NCBI RefSeq assembly: GCF_003967595.1 | Contig: NZ_BIFW01000003.1 | Coordinates: 76,468-140,467, forward strand | Direction: 5' to 3' | Source of the DNA: Companilactobacillus musae | GTDB taxonomy: Bacteria > Bacillota > Bacilli > Lactobacillales > Lactobacillaceae | DNA length: 64,000 bases | Shown here: in pieces, positions 36,946 to 46,221 of the stretch | Layout: every line of letters begins with the position of its first letter | How positions within the stretch are numbered: the first letter of the stretch is position 1 | Program-made: the position numbers and the translations under genes | Notes under the pieces: generated by a model | Told to the model about the DNA's origin: nothing | Databases searched by the model: none | What the model saw: the letters and a program-made list of their open reading frames with translations, nothing else

Positions 36946-38556
36946 ATGAAAAAAGATTCATTACTCAAAAGTTCTCTCTGGATTTCTATCAGTGGAATTC
37001 TTTCTCGAATTTTATCTGTTATCTACATTATTCCTTGGAATATTTGGATTGGACCCCTAGCTGTTGGTGCAGCAAATGCCTTGTATGGTAAGGTTTATAA
37101 CATTTACAATTTGTTTTTGATCATTGCCACAGCAGGAATTCCTTCAGCTATTTCTAAAGAAGTGGCTGCTCACAATGCTTTAGGTCGCTACGATCAAAGT
37201 GAAAAGCTTTTTAAAAAATACACTATATATATGTCATTGGTCGGCATCGTTTTAGCCTTAATTATGTTCTTTGGTGCAAAATACGTCGCAATTGTCTTAG
37301 CAGCCGGCGATATGCGTGTTGTAACGCCAATTAAATACTTGAGTGTGGCTATGCTGATTATTCCTGCTCTTGGTATTTTACGAGGTTACATTCAAGGCTA
37401 TGCGTTCATTTCCTATTCAGCCTTTTCACAAGTTATTGAACAAATCGCTCGTGTAGCTTATATGCTTTATGCTACTTATACAATCATGATCCTTCAAAAG
37501 GGTAATTACATGACGGCTGTAAATCAGTCAACTCTAGCATCTTTTATTGGTGCTACATTAGCTTATCTGTTCCTACTTTGGATCAGAATTAAAGTTAGAC
37601 GTTCTGTCACCGTTACAGATATCACGACAAGTACTGATTCACCTGAGTCAGCTCCAGACATTAACTTCGCCTCAATGTTACGTTCGGCCATTCCGTTTCT
37701 TTTGGTTGATACGATCATGACTGTTCTACAGTTATTTGATCAAACCACTTTTACTTGGATCTATGAACTGATTCTTCATGCCAGTCAAAAAACAATCGAT
37801 GACCTTTATGCTATGTTTGGATTCCAAGCTAATAAATTAATCATGGTCTTAGTATCTCTAGCTATTTCCGTTTCATCGTCTGTCATACCAGCTCTTTCAG
37901 CCATGATTAGTCGTAAAGTTGGCAAAGAACCAATTCAAAAATTAATGCAAAATATCGTTCAATTCACGGTATTCATTATTTTACCAGCTACATTAGGAAT
38001 GATGGCTATTAGTAGACAACTTTGGACTGTTTTTGTATTTTACAATCAAAGCATCCTCGGCTCCAAAGTATTGATTGTTTCCTGTGTTGAAGCTTTCTTC
38101 TATTGCCTATTTATGATTTTGGAAAATATTCTTCAAGTTACGCATCATGTAAAGAAATCATTATTCTATTTAGTCCTAGCCTATGTTATCAAAATGATAT
38201 TACAAGTTCCTTTAACCATCTACTTAGGCGTTTACGGACCTGTTACAGCAACTGCTATTGCCTTTATAGTGATGTCGCATTTTGCCTTCAGACTTATCAA
38301 TAAACAATTCCAAATTGTCGATAAAGATTTAGCCAAAAAGCTACTAAAGATTCTTATTGATGGCATCATTATGCTAATTGTCGTTGTCGCTGCTAATTTC
38401 TTAGTTGTTAAAGTTATCTCTGATGCTACTAAGATTGGTGCCATGATTGTCATTATTATTTGCGGTCTAATTGGTATTGCGGTTTATGGTTTCCTTAGTT
38501 ACAAAGATGGATCATTGAAAATATTAAAAGACATTCGTGATACAAAAATTTATTAA
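36946..38556 (+). CDS. MurJ/SpoVB-type polysaccharide or lipid-II flippase
   Basis: 536 aa with about fourteen hydrophobic segments; MOP-superfamily (polysaccharide_synt/MurJ) transporter. Conserved parts include SSLWISISGILSRILSVIYIIPW at the first helix, NALYGKVYNIYNLFLIIATAGIPSAISK, and the LGILRGYIQGY segment. Known role: moving lipid-linked cell-wall precursors across the membrane. ATG at 36946 fits a GGA 8 nt upstream slightly better than an in-frame ATG at 36934; both remain possible. Confidence 0.82.
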   Translation: MKKDSLLKSSLWISISGILSRILSVIYIIPWNIWIGPLAVGAANALYGKVYNIYNLFLIIATAGIPSAISKEVAAHNALGRYDQSEKLFKKYTIYMSLVGIVLALIMFFGAKYVAIVLAAGDMRVVTPIKYLSVAMLIIPALGILRGYIQGYAFISYSAFSQVIEQIARVAYMLYATYTIMILQKGNYMTAVNQSTLASFIGATLAYLFLLWIRIKVRRSVTVTDITTSTDSPESAPDINFASMLRSAIPFLLVDTIMTVLQLFDQTTFTWIYELILHASQKTIDDLYAMFGFQANKLIMVLVSLAISVSSSVIPALSAMISRKVGKEPIQKLMQNIVQFTVFIILPATLGMMAISRQLWTVFVFYNQSILGSKVLIVSCVEAFFYCLFMILENILQVTHHVKKSLFYLVLAYVIKMILQVPLTIYLGVYGPVTATAIAFIVMSHFAFRLINKQFQIVDKDLAKKLLKILIDGIIMLIVVVAANFLVVKVISDATKIGAMIVIIICGLIGIAVYGFLSYKDGSLKILKDIRDTKIY

Positions 38557-38574
38557 TTAAGTTACTTTCAAAAG

Positions 38575-38668
38575 AATAATGAGATTGGGACATAACTAGT
38601 TTCTTCCCCAACATTGCAGCATAAAGGCGGAACAAAACACAGCTTCTTCCGCTCTCATTTTTTTATGA
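38575..38668. repeat. GGGACA-type imperfect inverted repeat
   Basis: AATGAGATTGGGACATAACTAG at one end and CTTCCGCTCTCATTTTTT at the other; AATGAGA pairs with TCTCATT and inner parts pair imperfectly. It resembles the ends of the 1843-2097 repeats and probably also terminates the flippase transcript. Confidence 0.5.
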
Positions 38669-38702
38669 ACTATAATAATCATAAATGTTAGGAGATGTTT
38701 GA

Positions 38703-39179
38703 ATGGCTTACGAATCAAAATTCATGAAATTAGCCGCCAATGAAGCTCAGAAAAATATCGGTACCAACGTTGGTGGTCCTTTTGGAACTGTAATCGTTAA
38801 GGACGGAACAATTATTGCCCAAGGACGGAATCACGTTCTTTCCGACAATGATCCATCAGCCCATGGTGAAATTTATACAATTAGAAAAGCCTGCAAAAAG
38901 TTGGGTACTTACGACTTATCTGGATGTGAGCTTTACACTAACGCTTACCCTTGTCCAATGTGTCTTGGAGCTATTATTTGGGCAAATATCAAAACTTGTT
39001 ACTACGGAAATACTGCCGAAGATGCTAAAAATATTGGCTTCAGAGATGACTTCATCTATCAATTTTTAGATAATGGTCTCCAAGATAAAAACACCTTGAA
39101 CTTAGAACAGCATGACAGAGATACTACCATTAAAGCTTTTGACAACTTCAAAGATGATTCTTCACATACTATCTACTAA
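38703..39179 (+). CDS. guaD: Guanine deaminase-like nucleoside/base deaminase
   Basis: 158 aa, zinc-dependent cytidine-deaminase fold. Zinc and proton-shuttle motif SAHGEIYTIRKAC (HxE) near residue 53 and PCPMCLGAIIWA near 82. Length and the C-terminal FRDDFIYQFLDN region resemble GuaD of Bacillus (guanine to xanthine) more than TadA, and no tRNA-binding extension is seen. Separate gene with its own ribosome site and terminator. Confidence 0.75.
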   Translation: MAYESKFMKLAANEAQKNIGTNVGGPFGTVIVKDGTIIAQGRNHVLSDNDPSAHGEIYTIRKACKKLGTYDLSGCELYTNAYPCPMCLGAIIWANIKTCYYGNTAEDAKNIGFRDDFIYQFLDNGLQDKNTLNLEQHDRDTTIKAFDNFKDDSSHTIY

Positions 39180-39180
39180 A

Positions 39181-39215
39181 AAAAGTTAAACCTCAACTGG
39201 TTTAACTTTTTTTAT
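39181..39215. terminator. Bidirectional terminator between the deaminase and sucrose genes
   Basis: AAAAGTTAAACC pairs perfectly with GGTTTAACTTTT, T-runs on both strands. Confidence 0.88.
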
Positions 39216-39217
39216 AT

Positions 39218-40645
39218 TTAAAACTTCACTGCATTCTTATCCAACTGATAAACAGTCGCCTGAACTTTCATATCCTTCTCAGAAATAACGTTTAACTTAG
39301 CCCCGTCGGCATAAAATCTTTCTGTGAAGGTTCTTTCTCCATTATTAATGAATATTTCAATCGAACTGGTATCAACGTATAAATGGAATTCTAACTGTTC
39401 AGTTTTTGACAAAATTGCTTCGCGTTCAGGATCATCTCCCGAACGATTTAAAACAATTCTATTATTTCTCTTATCATATACAACTCTTAAAATTAAATTA
39501 TTTTTGGCATTTCTTAGTTCAAAACCGGCCTCATCATTATCTCCAACATTAAGATTCAATTTAGCCTCATAGTTTCTAGAATTAGAAACTATATTCTGAT
39601 TACCTTTAACTAGGTAATTTTTATTCAATAGTTCTCTGGTTCTTAATTTTTCTAATTCCTTAATTGGTTTCATTTTTAGAATTCCATCTTGATAAATCAG
39701 TTCTCGTGGAATAGTTAATGCTCCAGCCCAACCATCGGCACTTTCTGGCATTGGACTTTCCCACATATCCATCCAACCAATAACGATTCTTCGACCATCT
39801 GGGGTTAAGGTAGTCTGTGTTGCATAAAAATCATGTCCATTATCTAGTTCATTAAAATCTCCACGTTCAAAATTATTATCGTTATAACGATAATTACCTA
39901 CTAAATAGCCTGTTTCATGAAGATTCTTAAAACGCCCTTTATCAGCCTCTATTCCTTGTGGGGACATTAGAAGAAAGTCATTATCTCCTAATCTAAAGAA
40001 ATCTGGACATTCCCACATATAACCTTCTTTTTTTGTATCTTTTGATTCTGCAACTGGGCCTACTAAAATCCAATCAATTAAATTGTCCGATTTATAAAGT
40101 AATACTCGACCCATTTCTTGCTTATTTTGGCTTCCTAATATCAAATACCATTTTCCATTGTTATACCAGACTTTAGGATCACGAAAATGTTGAGTATTAT
40201 CTTCAGGCGCTTGAGATATAATCGGATTATTTTCATATTTTTCAAAATGGATCCCATCTTCACTAATTGCCAAATTCTGATTTTGCCAAAAATGATCCGG
40301 ATCACCATCTCCATAATAATGATGGCCTGTATAAATCAAATGCATCTTGCCGTTATAGACAACTGCACTTCCTGAGAAACAGCCATCTTCATCTTCTTTA
40401 TCTCCAGGAGTAAGTGCTATTGGCAAAGTCTCCCAATGTACTAAATCCTTACTTCTAGCGTGTCCCCAATGCATTGGTCCCCATTTAGAATCATTAGGAT
40501 AATGCTGGTAAAAAATATGATAATATCCTTGAAAATAACAAAAGCCATTTGGATCATTAATCCATCCAGATGGTGCCATTATATGGTATCCCAATCTATA
40601 ACGTGTATTATTTAATTTTATCTTTTTACTTTCTACTTCTTGCAT
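39218..40645 (-). CDS. cscA: Sucrose hydrolase / beta-fructofuranosidase (GH32)
   Basis: 475 aa, cytoplasmic (no signal peptide). GH32 nucleophile D31 (WINDPNG), transition-state RDP at 155-157 (FRDPKVW) and acid/base E212 (WECPDFF) are present, with a C-terminal beta-sandwich from about 330. Because the neighbouring transporter is an H+ symporter and not a PTS, the likely substrate is unphosphorylated sucrose, giving glucose and fructose; GH32 sucrose-6-phosphate hydrolases are otherwise indistinguishable. AAGGAG is 7 nt before the ATG; gap to the permease gene is 10 nt. Confidence 0.85.
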   Translation of the reverse strand: MQEVESKKIKLNNTRYRLGYHIMAPSGWINDPNGFCYFQGYYHIFYQHYPNDSKWGPMHWGHARSKDLVHWETLPIALTPGDKEDEDGCFSGSAVVYNGKMHLIYTGHHYYGDGDPDHFWQNQNLAISEDGIHFEKYENNPIISQAPEDNTQHFRDPKVWYNNGKWYLILGSQNKQEMGRVLLYKSDNLIDWILVGPVAESKDTKKEGYMWECPDFFRLGDNDFLLMSPQGIEADKGRFKNLHETGYLVGNYRYNDNNFERGDFNELDNGHDFYATQTTLTPDGRRIVIGWMDMWESPMPESADGWAGALTIPRELIYQDGILKMKPIKELEKLRTRELLNKNYLVKGNQNIVSNSRNYEAKLNLNVGDNDEAGFELRNAKNNLILRVVYDKRNNRIVLNRSGDDPEREAILSKTEQLEFHLYVDTSSIEIFINNGERTFTERFYADGAKLNVISEKDMKVQATVYQLDKNAVKF

Positions 40646-40655
40646 AAATTTCTCC

Positions 40656-41888
40656 TTAACTTTGAACATGAGCATCAATTGAATTTGTCTTAGTTATTTG
40701 TGAATCACCCTTTTTCAGAGTAAACACTGCTATTACTGCAAAGACACAAACAAAAATACCAAGATATAAATAAGTTATTTTAAATCCGAGTGAATCATAC
40801 ATTTTACCTACAAGTGAAGATAACCCAATCGTTCCAATCTGACTAGAGAACTGATAACCAACCAAATATAGAATAGAAGATAATCTAGCTTCAAAATTAG
40901 CATCTAAGTATTTAAATACAGAAACTAACAGAATTGGCAATTCAAATGAGTGAATTAGTTTCATCATTGAAATTAAAATTGGTCCATTAACCAAACCTGA
41001 CCCCGTAATTCGAAATGCCATCAAAAATCCTGCTAGCAAAAGTGAATTACGAGCACCAATTTTATTAACAATCTTTGGTGCTAAAAGCATCATTCCAGCT
41101 TCAAGAAAAACTTGGAATGAATTTAAATAACCAAACATTTGATTACCTAATTTTACTGTTGCAAATTGTTCTGCAAAATAACGTGGAAATTGTTGATCAT
41201 AAACCCCATAAACACATGTAACACCTAAAACAAAGATAACAAAGAACCAAAAATCCTTTAACTTAAATAAATTGAAAACATCTTTAACGGTAACTGAATC
41301 AGCATTCTTAGCTTCAACATCAGTAACTTCAACCTTAGTAGTCAAAATAATTAGGAACATCACAATTGCCGCAATAGATGCGATCCAGAAATTATAACTA
41401 GGATTTATGTTAAATAATTGTCCCGCAAAAAATGTTGTTACAGCCCAACCTAATGAACCCCACATCCGAGCACGTCCATATTCAAAATCATATTTACGAC
41501 TGATTTTTTCAATATAAGATTCAACCGCACCACAAGAGGCCAAATATCCAACCCCTAGAAAAATTCCACCTACTATTGCTCCTATAACTACATTAAATTT
41601 TAATAATGGTCCATATACATAAATAAAAAATGGACCTGTGAAAATCAAAATACCGCTTAAATAAACTAGTAAATCTTTACGAACACCTAACTTATCCGAA
41701 ATATATCCATACAAAGGTTGCATTAACAAAGTAAAAGCTGCGTTAATTCCAAAAATAAGCCCTGTTGCTTCACCATTTAAATGAATTTCTTGACCTAACC
41801 AAATTGCAAACAATGAATAACAAGCTGACCAACTGACAAAGAAAAAGAAGAAAAAGGCACTAAGTCTAACATAAGCATTTTTACGCAT
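40656..41888 (-). CDS. cscB: Sucrose/oligosaccharide:H+ symporter (CscB/LacY family, MFS)
   Basis: 410 aa, twelve hydrophobic segments. Close resemblance to E. coli CscB throughout: FFFVSWSACYSLFAIWL, FEYGRARMWGSLGWA, VYDQQFPRYF, YLNSFQVFLEA and SVFKYLDANFEARLSS align with the corresponding CscB stretches, including residues of the OHS-family signature. AAGGAG precedes the ATG. First gene of the permease-hydrolase unit, preceded by two operators and a cre. Confidence 0.85.
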   Translation of the reverse strand: MRKNAYVRLSAFFFFFFVSWSACYSLFAIWLGQEIHLNGEATGLIFGINAAFTLLMQPLYGYISDKLGVRKDLLVYLSGILIFTGPFFIYVYGPLLKFNVVIGAIVGGIFLGVGYLASCGAVESYIEKISRKYDFEYGRARMWGSLGWAVTTFFAGQLFNINPSYNFWIASIAAIVMFLIILTTKVEVTDVEAKNADSVTVKDVFNLFKLKDFWFFVIFVLGVTCVYGVYDQQFPRYFAEQFATVKLGNQMFGYLNSFQVFLEAGMMLLAPKIVNKIGARNSLLLAGFLMAFRITGSGLVNGPILISMMKLIHSFELPILLVSVFKYLDANFEARLSSILYLVGYQFSSQIGTIGLSSLVGKMYDSLGFKITYLYLGIFVCVFAVIAVFTLKKGDSQITKTNSIDAHVQS

Positions 41889-41909
41889 TATTGATTACTC
41901 CTTATTTTG

Positions 41910-41925
41910 TGTTAACCGGTTGACA
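41910..41925. promoter_or_regulatory. LacI-type operator O1
   Basis: TGTTAACCGGTTGACA, a near-perfect palindrome centred on CCGG, 22 nt upstream of cscB. It matches O2 in its core AACCGGTT. Confidence 0.75.
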
Positions 41926-41962
41926 TTTAATTATTAAAAAATAAGCACTTAACAAAATTTAT

Positions 41963-41976
41963 TGTAAGCACTTACA
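41963..41976. promoter_or_regulatory. cre site between the two operators
   Basis: TGTAAGCACTTACA, a palindromic site one base away from the ideal cre TGTAAGCGCTTACA. Confidence 0.65.
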
Positions 41977-41983
41977 TATTTTA

Positions 41984-41999
41984 TGTCAACCGGTTATCA
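41984..41999. promoter_or_regulatory. LacI-type operator O2
   Basis: TGTCAACCGGTTATCA, 6 nt before the cscR stop end and about 74 nt from O1 centre to centre (about seven helical turns), a spacing suited to looping. Confidence 0.75.
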
Positions 42000-42004
42000 C
42001 AAAT

Positions 42005-42982
42005 TTATACTGTCTTTCCTCTCCAAACCTTAACTGGAAGAACCTTATTTTCCCCAGCATCATTATTAGAAATCCTTGCTACTAGCATATTTACAGCTAT
42101 TTCGGCCATTCGATCAATGGGTTGAATAATTGTCGTTAAGTTCGGTAATAAAATTCTTGTAGTTTCTGCTCCATCATAGCCCACTATTTTCAAATCGTCA
42201 GGTACTTTATAGCCCAGATCACCAGCAATATCAATGACTTGAGCAGCATCCACATCATTAGAAATAAACATACCGTCAACATCCGGATGATCTTTAAAAA
42301 TATTCTTTAAAAATTTGGCTTTTTGCTCATAACTAACATTGAAATCGACCGTATAAGTTATTGGTTTTAAGCCATATTGAATCATAGTATCTTCATATGC
42401 TTGACGTCTTTTTTGAGCTGGAGTTTGTAAAGTTTTTGGTCCATTTGTGTGGATAATCACCTTAGCACCATTTTTTATCAGTAATTCTGTAGCCATTTTA
42501 CCGCCTTGATAATTATCGGATGATACTACGGGAATATCATTATTCATAATTCGATCAATAGCAATAATGGGTAAATTAGCATTTTGATACTCCTTGATAC
42601 CTTGATTATGAGCACCAACAATCAAACCATCGACTTGATGTGCCATTAACTCTCGCAAATATAACTTTTCTTTTTCAGGATCATTCATAGAGTCACCAAG
42701 TAAAACTTTAAATCCTTTACTAAAAAGCTTTTTTTCCATAGTGGCAACCAATTGTCCAAAAAAGGGATTATTGACCGTTGGAAAAATCAACCCCACCAAT
42801 TTTGTTTCCTGCTTAAATAACTGCCTTGCCACAACATTAGGTTGGTAATTTAATTCATCCATCGCATCATGAACTTTTTTAATTGTTTTCTCACTCAAAT
42901 AACCCCGTTTATTCATCACCCTTGAAACGGTAGTTTTGGAAACTCCTGCTAATTTCGCTACATCATCTATTTTTGCTTTCAT
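42005..42982 (-). CDS. cscR: LacI-family sucrose repressor
   Basis: 325 aa. N-terminal LacI HTH at 1-50 (IDDVAKLAGVSKTTVSRVMNKRGYLS, the recognition helix and hinge) and a periplasmic-binding-like effector domain. ATG at 42982 chosen: GGGTGA upstream. It lies upstream of the permease-hydrolase genes on the same strand and divergent from fructokinase, and two CCGG palindromes of LacI type lie in front of cscB, so it most likely represses this locus; the inducer is probably sucrose, fructose or a derivative. Confidence 0.88.
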   Translation of the reverse strand: MKAKIDDVAKLAGVSKTTVSRVMNKRGYLSEKTIKKVHDAMDELNYQPNVVARQLFKQETKLVGLIFPTVNNPFFGQLVATMEKKLFSKGFKVLLGDSMNDPEKEKLYLRELMAHQVDGLIVGAHNQGIKEYQNANLPIIAIDRIMNNDIPVVSSDNYQGGKMATELLIKNGAKVIIHTNGPKTLQTPAQKRRQAYEDTMIQYGLKPITYTVDFNVSYEQKAKFLKNIFKDHPDVDGMFISNDVDAAQVIDIAGDLGYKVPDDLKIVGYDGAETTRILLPNLTTIIQPIDRMAEIAVNMLVARISNNDAGENKVLPVKVWRGKTV

Positions 42983-43090
42983 TATTTCACCCATTGTTTA
43001 TATAACTAATTTAATTATATCATGCTGTCTTGAAACAAATTTCTTCAACTTATGACAATAATTTAGTAATTTATTTTGATAAATTTAATT

Positions 43091-43119
43091 TGACGTAAAA
43101 AACAAAAAATAGTATCGTG
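43091..43119 (+). promoter_or_regulatory. Fructokinase promoter
   Basis: TTGACG, 17-nt spacer, TATCGT. Confidence 0.55.
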
Positions 43120-43128
43120 TAATACATT

Positions 43129-43142
43129 GAAAACGATTACCT
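43129..43142. promoter_or_regulatory. cre-like site just downstream of the fructokinase promoter
   Basis: TGAAAACGATTACC, all cre positions except the last. Located at about +3, where CcpA would block transcription. A LacI-type operator is an alternative reading. Confidence 0.55.
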
Positions 43143-43164
43143 GAAAATTGAAGGAGAGATTACA

Positions 43165-44037
43165 TTGCTAGTAGGAAGTATTGAAGCGGGCGGAACTAAA
43201 TTTGTTTGTGCTGTTGGTGACGAAGATTATCGAATTAAAGACAGTATTCATTTCCCAACTACAACACCAGAAGAAACCTTACAAAAGGCCATTGATTATT
43301 TTAAGAAATTTGACATTCAAGCTTTAGGAATTGCTTCTTTTGGTCCCATAGAACTACGTAAAAATTCACCTAAATATGGTTACATTACATCAACCCCTAA
43401 ACCAGGCTGGAAAGATACTGATTTCATTGGAACAATGAAAAAAAGTCTAAATGTCCCAATGTTTTGGACAACAGACGTTAATGGTTCAGCTTATGGTGAG
43501 TATGTTATGTCAACATTATCCAATGAAAAAATCGATTCACTAGTTTATTACACTATTGGTACTGGTGTAGGTGCTGGTGCCATTTCTGATGGTAAATTCA
43601 TCGGTAATATGGGACATCCTGAAATGGGTCATACTTTCTTAAAACGTCATCCTGACGATCTTGATTTTAAGGGTATCTGTCCTTTCCACGGCGACTGTTT
43701 GGAAGGTCTTGTTGCTGGTCCTACCTTTGATGCTCGTCTTGGCAAGCCTGGTAAAGATGTTCCTCTTACTGATCACGTTTGGGATATCATGGCTTACTAT
43801 GTTGCTCAAGCAGCCATTCAAGCCACTTTAATTTTAAGACCTGACAAAATTGTCTTTGGTGGTGGCGTTGTTAGTGAGGCATTCCTAGAAAAAGTTCGTA
43901 CTCAATTTAAAGAATTATTGAACAATTATATTGAAGTACCTGCCTTAGACAAATACATCACGATGCCTGAAGTTAAGAATAATGGCTCAGCTACAATGGG
44001 TGATTTTGCCTTGGCCATTCGTGAATTACAAGACTAA
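43165..44037 (+). CDS. scrK: Fructokinase (ROK family)
   Basis: 290 aa, phosphorylates fructose with ATP. SIEAGGTKFVCAVGD at the N-terminus is the phosphate-binding motif of lactococcal and bacillus fructokinases; the zinc-binding cluster HTFLKRHPDDLDFKGICPFHGDC near residue 157 marks ROK-type. Start is TTG with GGAGAG 6 nt before it; no ATG is available near. It completes the sucrose pathway with cscB and cscA on the other strand. Confidence 0.92.
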   Translation: MLVGSIEAGGTKFVCAVGDEDYRIKDSIHFPTTTPEETLQKAIDYFKKFDIQALGIASFGPIELRKNSPKYGYITSTPKPGWKDTDFIGTMKKSLNVPMFWTTDVNGSAYGEYVMSTLSNEKIDSLVYYTIGTGVGAGAISDGKFIGNMGHPEMGHTFLKRHPDDLDFKGICPFHGDCLEGLVAGPTFDARLGKPGKDVPLTDHVWDIMAYYVAQAAIQATLILRPDKIVFGGGVVSEAFLEKVRTQFKELLNNYIEVPALDKYITMPEVKNNGSATMGDFALAIRELQD

Positions 44038-44046
44038 TCTAATAAT

Positions 44047-44096
44047 AAAAAGTGATAATGAATTTATAGAAATATTAAATTCATTATCACTTTTCT
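44047..44096 (+). terminator. Fructokinase terminator
   Basis: AAAAGTGATAATGAATTTA pairs perfectly with its complement around a 9-nt loop, then T-rich. Confidence 0.85.
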
Positions 44097-44146
44097 TTAT
44101 ATTTATGCTAAGTTGGATTTATTAACTCCAATTCTGAGGTATTGCC

Positions 44147-44824
44147 ATGAAACTCCGTCATAAAATTTTCTTTATTACTATTGGTTTCGTTATTTTCATA
44201 ACTTTATTTACAATTCTTTGGTTTAACTATCTTGATATAATTGAGAATTTTTTCAATTATACTTTTAATCGTCAAACCTTAATTACTCTTTTAAGAAGCC
44301 AAGGTAAACATAACGCCGTTATATTTATGGCAGTGATTGCTATTGGGTCGGCAATTCCTGGTGTACCAATCTCAGCCATTGCTATATTATCAGGCGTATG
44401 CTTTGGACGCTGGCTTGGATTCGGTATCAATATTTGTGGAATTGTTATTGGAAATCTATTAGCCATTAATATTCTTGGATCATTCCCTCATAAAGTTAAA
44501 CCAAGTCGCTTTAGATCTTTAGCAGACCGTTTAAGGAACATGCGCCATCCAAGAATTGGTCTAAGTATCGGCTACGCGATTCCCATGTTGCCAACATTAC
44601 TTGTCAATTACGCCGCTTTAGAATTGAAAATGTCATTGAAAAACAAAACCTTATGCATACTTATTGGTTCACTACCAGTTTCATTTCTATATGCCTTCGG
44701 TGGTGACGAATTGATTTTTGGTAATACTAAATTAGTTCTTATAGCAGCAATAATATTATTACTACTTTTTGGCTTATATGAAATCATTCGTCGAGATCAA
44801 AAAGTAATTGCAGAGAAAGAATAA
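44147..44824 (+). CDS. VTT/TVP38-DedA family membrane protein
   Basis: 225 aa, about six hydrophobic segments. The VTT pattern is present as SAIPGVPISAIAILSGVCFGRWLGFGIN and the later YAIPMLPTLLVNYAALELKMS. Members are implicated in lipid or membrane homeostasis; specific role here unknown. TGAGGT precedes the ATG by 6 nt. Confidence 0.7.
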   Translation: MKLRHKIFFITIGFVIFITLFTILWFNYLDIIENFFNYTFNRQTLITLLRSQGKHNAVIFMAVIAIGSAIPGVPISAIAILSGVCFGRWLGFGINICGIVIGNLLAINILGSFPHKVKPSRFRSLADRLRNMRHPRIGLSIGYAIPMLPTLLVNYAALELKMSLKNKTLCILIGSLPVSFLYAFGGDELIFGNTKLVLIAAIILLLLFGLYEIIRRDQKVIAEKE

Positions 44825-44873
44825 AACTGATTTCATTAATCTGTAAAAATCCGCTAAAAATTTTTTTCCAACT

Positions 44874-44954
44874 AAAAAGAACAGCATCCATTAAAAGATT
44901 CAGATATATTTTTATATACCTTGAATACTTTTCAATAGATGCTGTTCTTTTTTA
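44874..44954. terminator. Long imperfect bidirectional hairpin (GGCATC type)
   Basis: AAAGAACAGCATC-ATT-AAAG-TTCA pairs with TGAAT-CTTTT-AAT-GATGCTGTTCTTT around a TATA-rich loop. A- and T-runs on both sides. Confidence 0.75.
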
Positions 44955-44998
44955 TCTAGAATTTAAAGTAAAACACTATAATTTGAAAAATTCACAAA

Positions 44999-45409
44999 TT
45001 AGTTTCTTTTTCTGAAAATAATAAACTTACTAAAAATATAGTTCAATAAAACAACTACTACATTAGCAATCAACTTAACAATAAAACCATTTCCATGTAA
45101 TAGAATCATTCCGATAAACATCGTTCCTTGATCTATGATCCAAGAACCACCTCTGAAAAGGAAGAATGAACCCATTTCTTGAAAAAAGGCTTTCCATGTC
45201 GTCGTATGAGAATTGAAAACCCACAGTTTATTTGTCACATAGGCAAAAATAACTGAAATCAAATAGGCAATTGCATTAGCAATTTGTGAGTTCACTCCCA
45301 TTACACGCCACAATAAGGCAAAAGCCAAATAATTTACTACAGTTGTTAAGACTCCGAAAAATAAATACGGAATCGCATCTTTATATTTATTCCATAATTC
45401 TTTTAACAT
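44999..45409 (-). CDS. GtrA-family membrane protein
   Basis: 136 aa, four hydrophobic segments and a basic C-terminus (FSKFIIFRKRN). GtrA proteins are linked to polyprenyl-phosphate sugar transfer and wall glycosylation. It starts 12 nt after the metal-ABC permease stop with AAGGATATG upstream, so it may be co-transcribed with the importer, though no functional link is known. Confidence 0.78.
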   Translation of the reverse strand: MLKELWNKYKDAIPYLFFGVLTTVVNYLAFALLWRVMGVNSQIANAIAYLISVIFAYVTNKLWVFNSHTTTWKAFFQEMGSFFLFRGGSWIIDQGTMFIGMILLHGNGFIVKLIANVVVVLLNYIFSKFIIFRKRN

Positions 45410-45421
45410 TTGTTCATATCC

Positions 45422-46219
45422 TTAATGGTTTAATTTCCAATTCTTATAGCTTAATCCCAAGAAATATGCGATAACTTCAAAAGCTGAAATGAAGAACGTA
45501 ACTGGCCAATTCGTAACAAAGGCTAAGTACAAACCTAACCAAACGCCAGCTAATGATAAACCAACTGATACCATGATCAACTTAGGAACTGTATGTACTA
45601 CATATTTTGCAGTAGCCCCTGGTAAAGTTAGTAGAACGAAAACTAATAATGAACCAACAATCTGGGCGCCAATACTGACACTCAGAGCCAAAGTTACCAA
45701 AAAGGCAATCGATAGTAGTCTTGTTGGCAAACCGGCCGCACGAGCTCCAATATGGTCAAATGAATCAAATGACAAGGGCTTATAGAAAATAATGAAAACA
45801 AAAATAACGAATAATGCCAAAATCATCAATTGATTAACTTCTTTTGAACTAATACCAACGATACTCCCAAACAAAATATTAGTAGCATAACTACTAGATT
45901 CAGAGGATAACGATAAAAACAAGATTCCTAAACCAATGAATAACGATGATATAGCGCTAATTGACGCCTCACGTCTTGAGGATTCAGTACTTAAACTACC
46001 GACAGCAATCGAGCTGACTAAAGTAAAGAGAATCATCCCTGCCAATGGCGAAATACCAACCAGAATTCCAAACGCAGCTCCAGCAAATCCAATTTCTGAA
46101 AGTGTATGCGAAAGAAATGACATATTTCTTGAAACTACGAAAACTCCAACCAAACCAGCCGTTATAGCAATAAAGGTACTGGCGATGAAGGCCTCTTTCA
46201 TAAATTCATATCCAAACAT
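45422..46219 (-). CDS. Metal ABC transporter permease (ZnuB/MntB family)
   Basis: 265 aa, eight to nine hydrophobic segments with the family motifs SHTLSEIGFAGAAFG near residue 38 and VGSLLVFVLLTLPGATAK near 190. Third gene in the importer unit, starting 2 nt after the ATPase stop. Confidence 0.88.
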   Translation of the reverse strand: MFGYEFMKEAFIASTFIAITAGLVGVFVVSRNMSFLSHTLSEIGFAGAAFGILVGISPLAGMILFTLVSSIAVGSLSTESSRREASISAISSLFIGLGILFLSLSSESSSYATNILFGSIVGISSKEVNQLMILALFVIFVFIIFYKPLSFDSFDHIGARAAGLPTRLLSIAFLVTLALSVSIGAQIVGSLLVFVLLTLPGATAKYVVHTVPKLIMVSVGLSLAGVWLGLYLAFVTNWPVTFFISAFEVIAYFLGLSYKNWKLNH

Positions 46220-46221
46220 AA

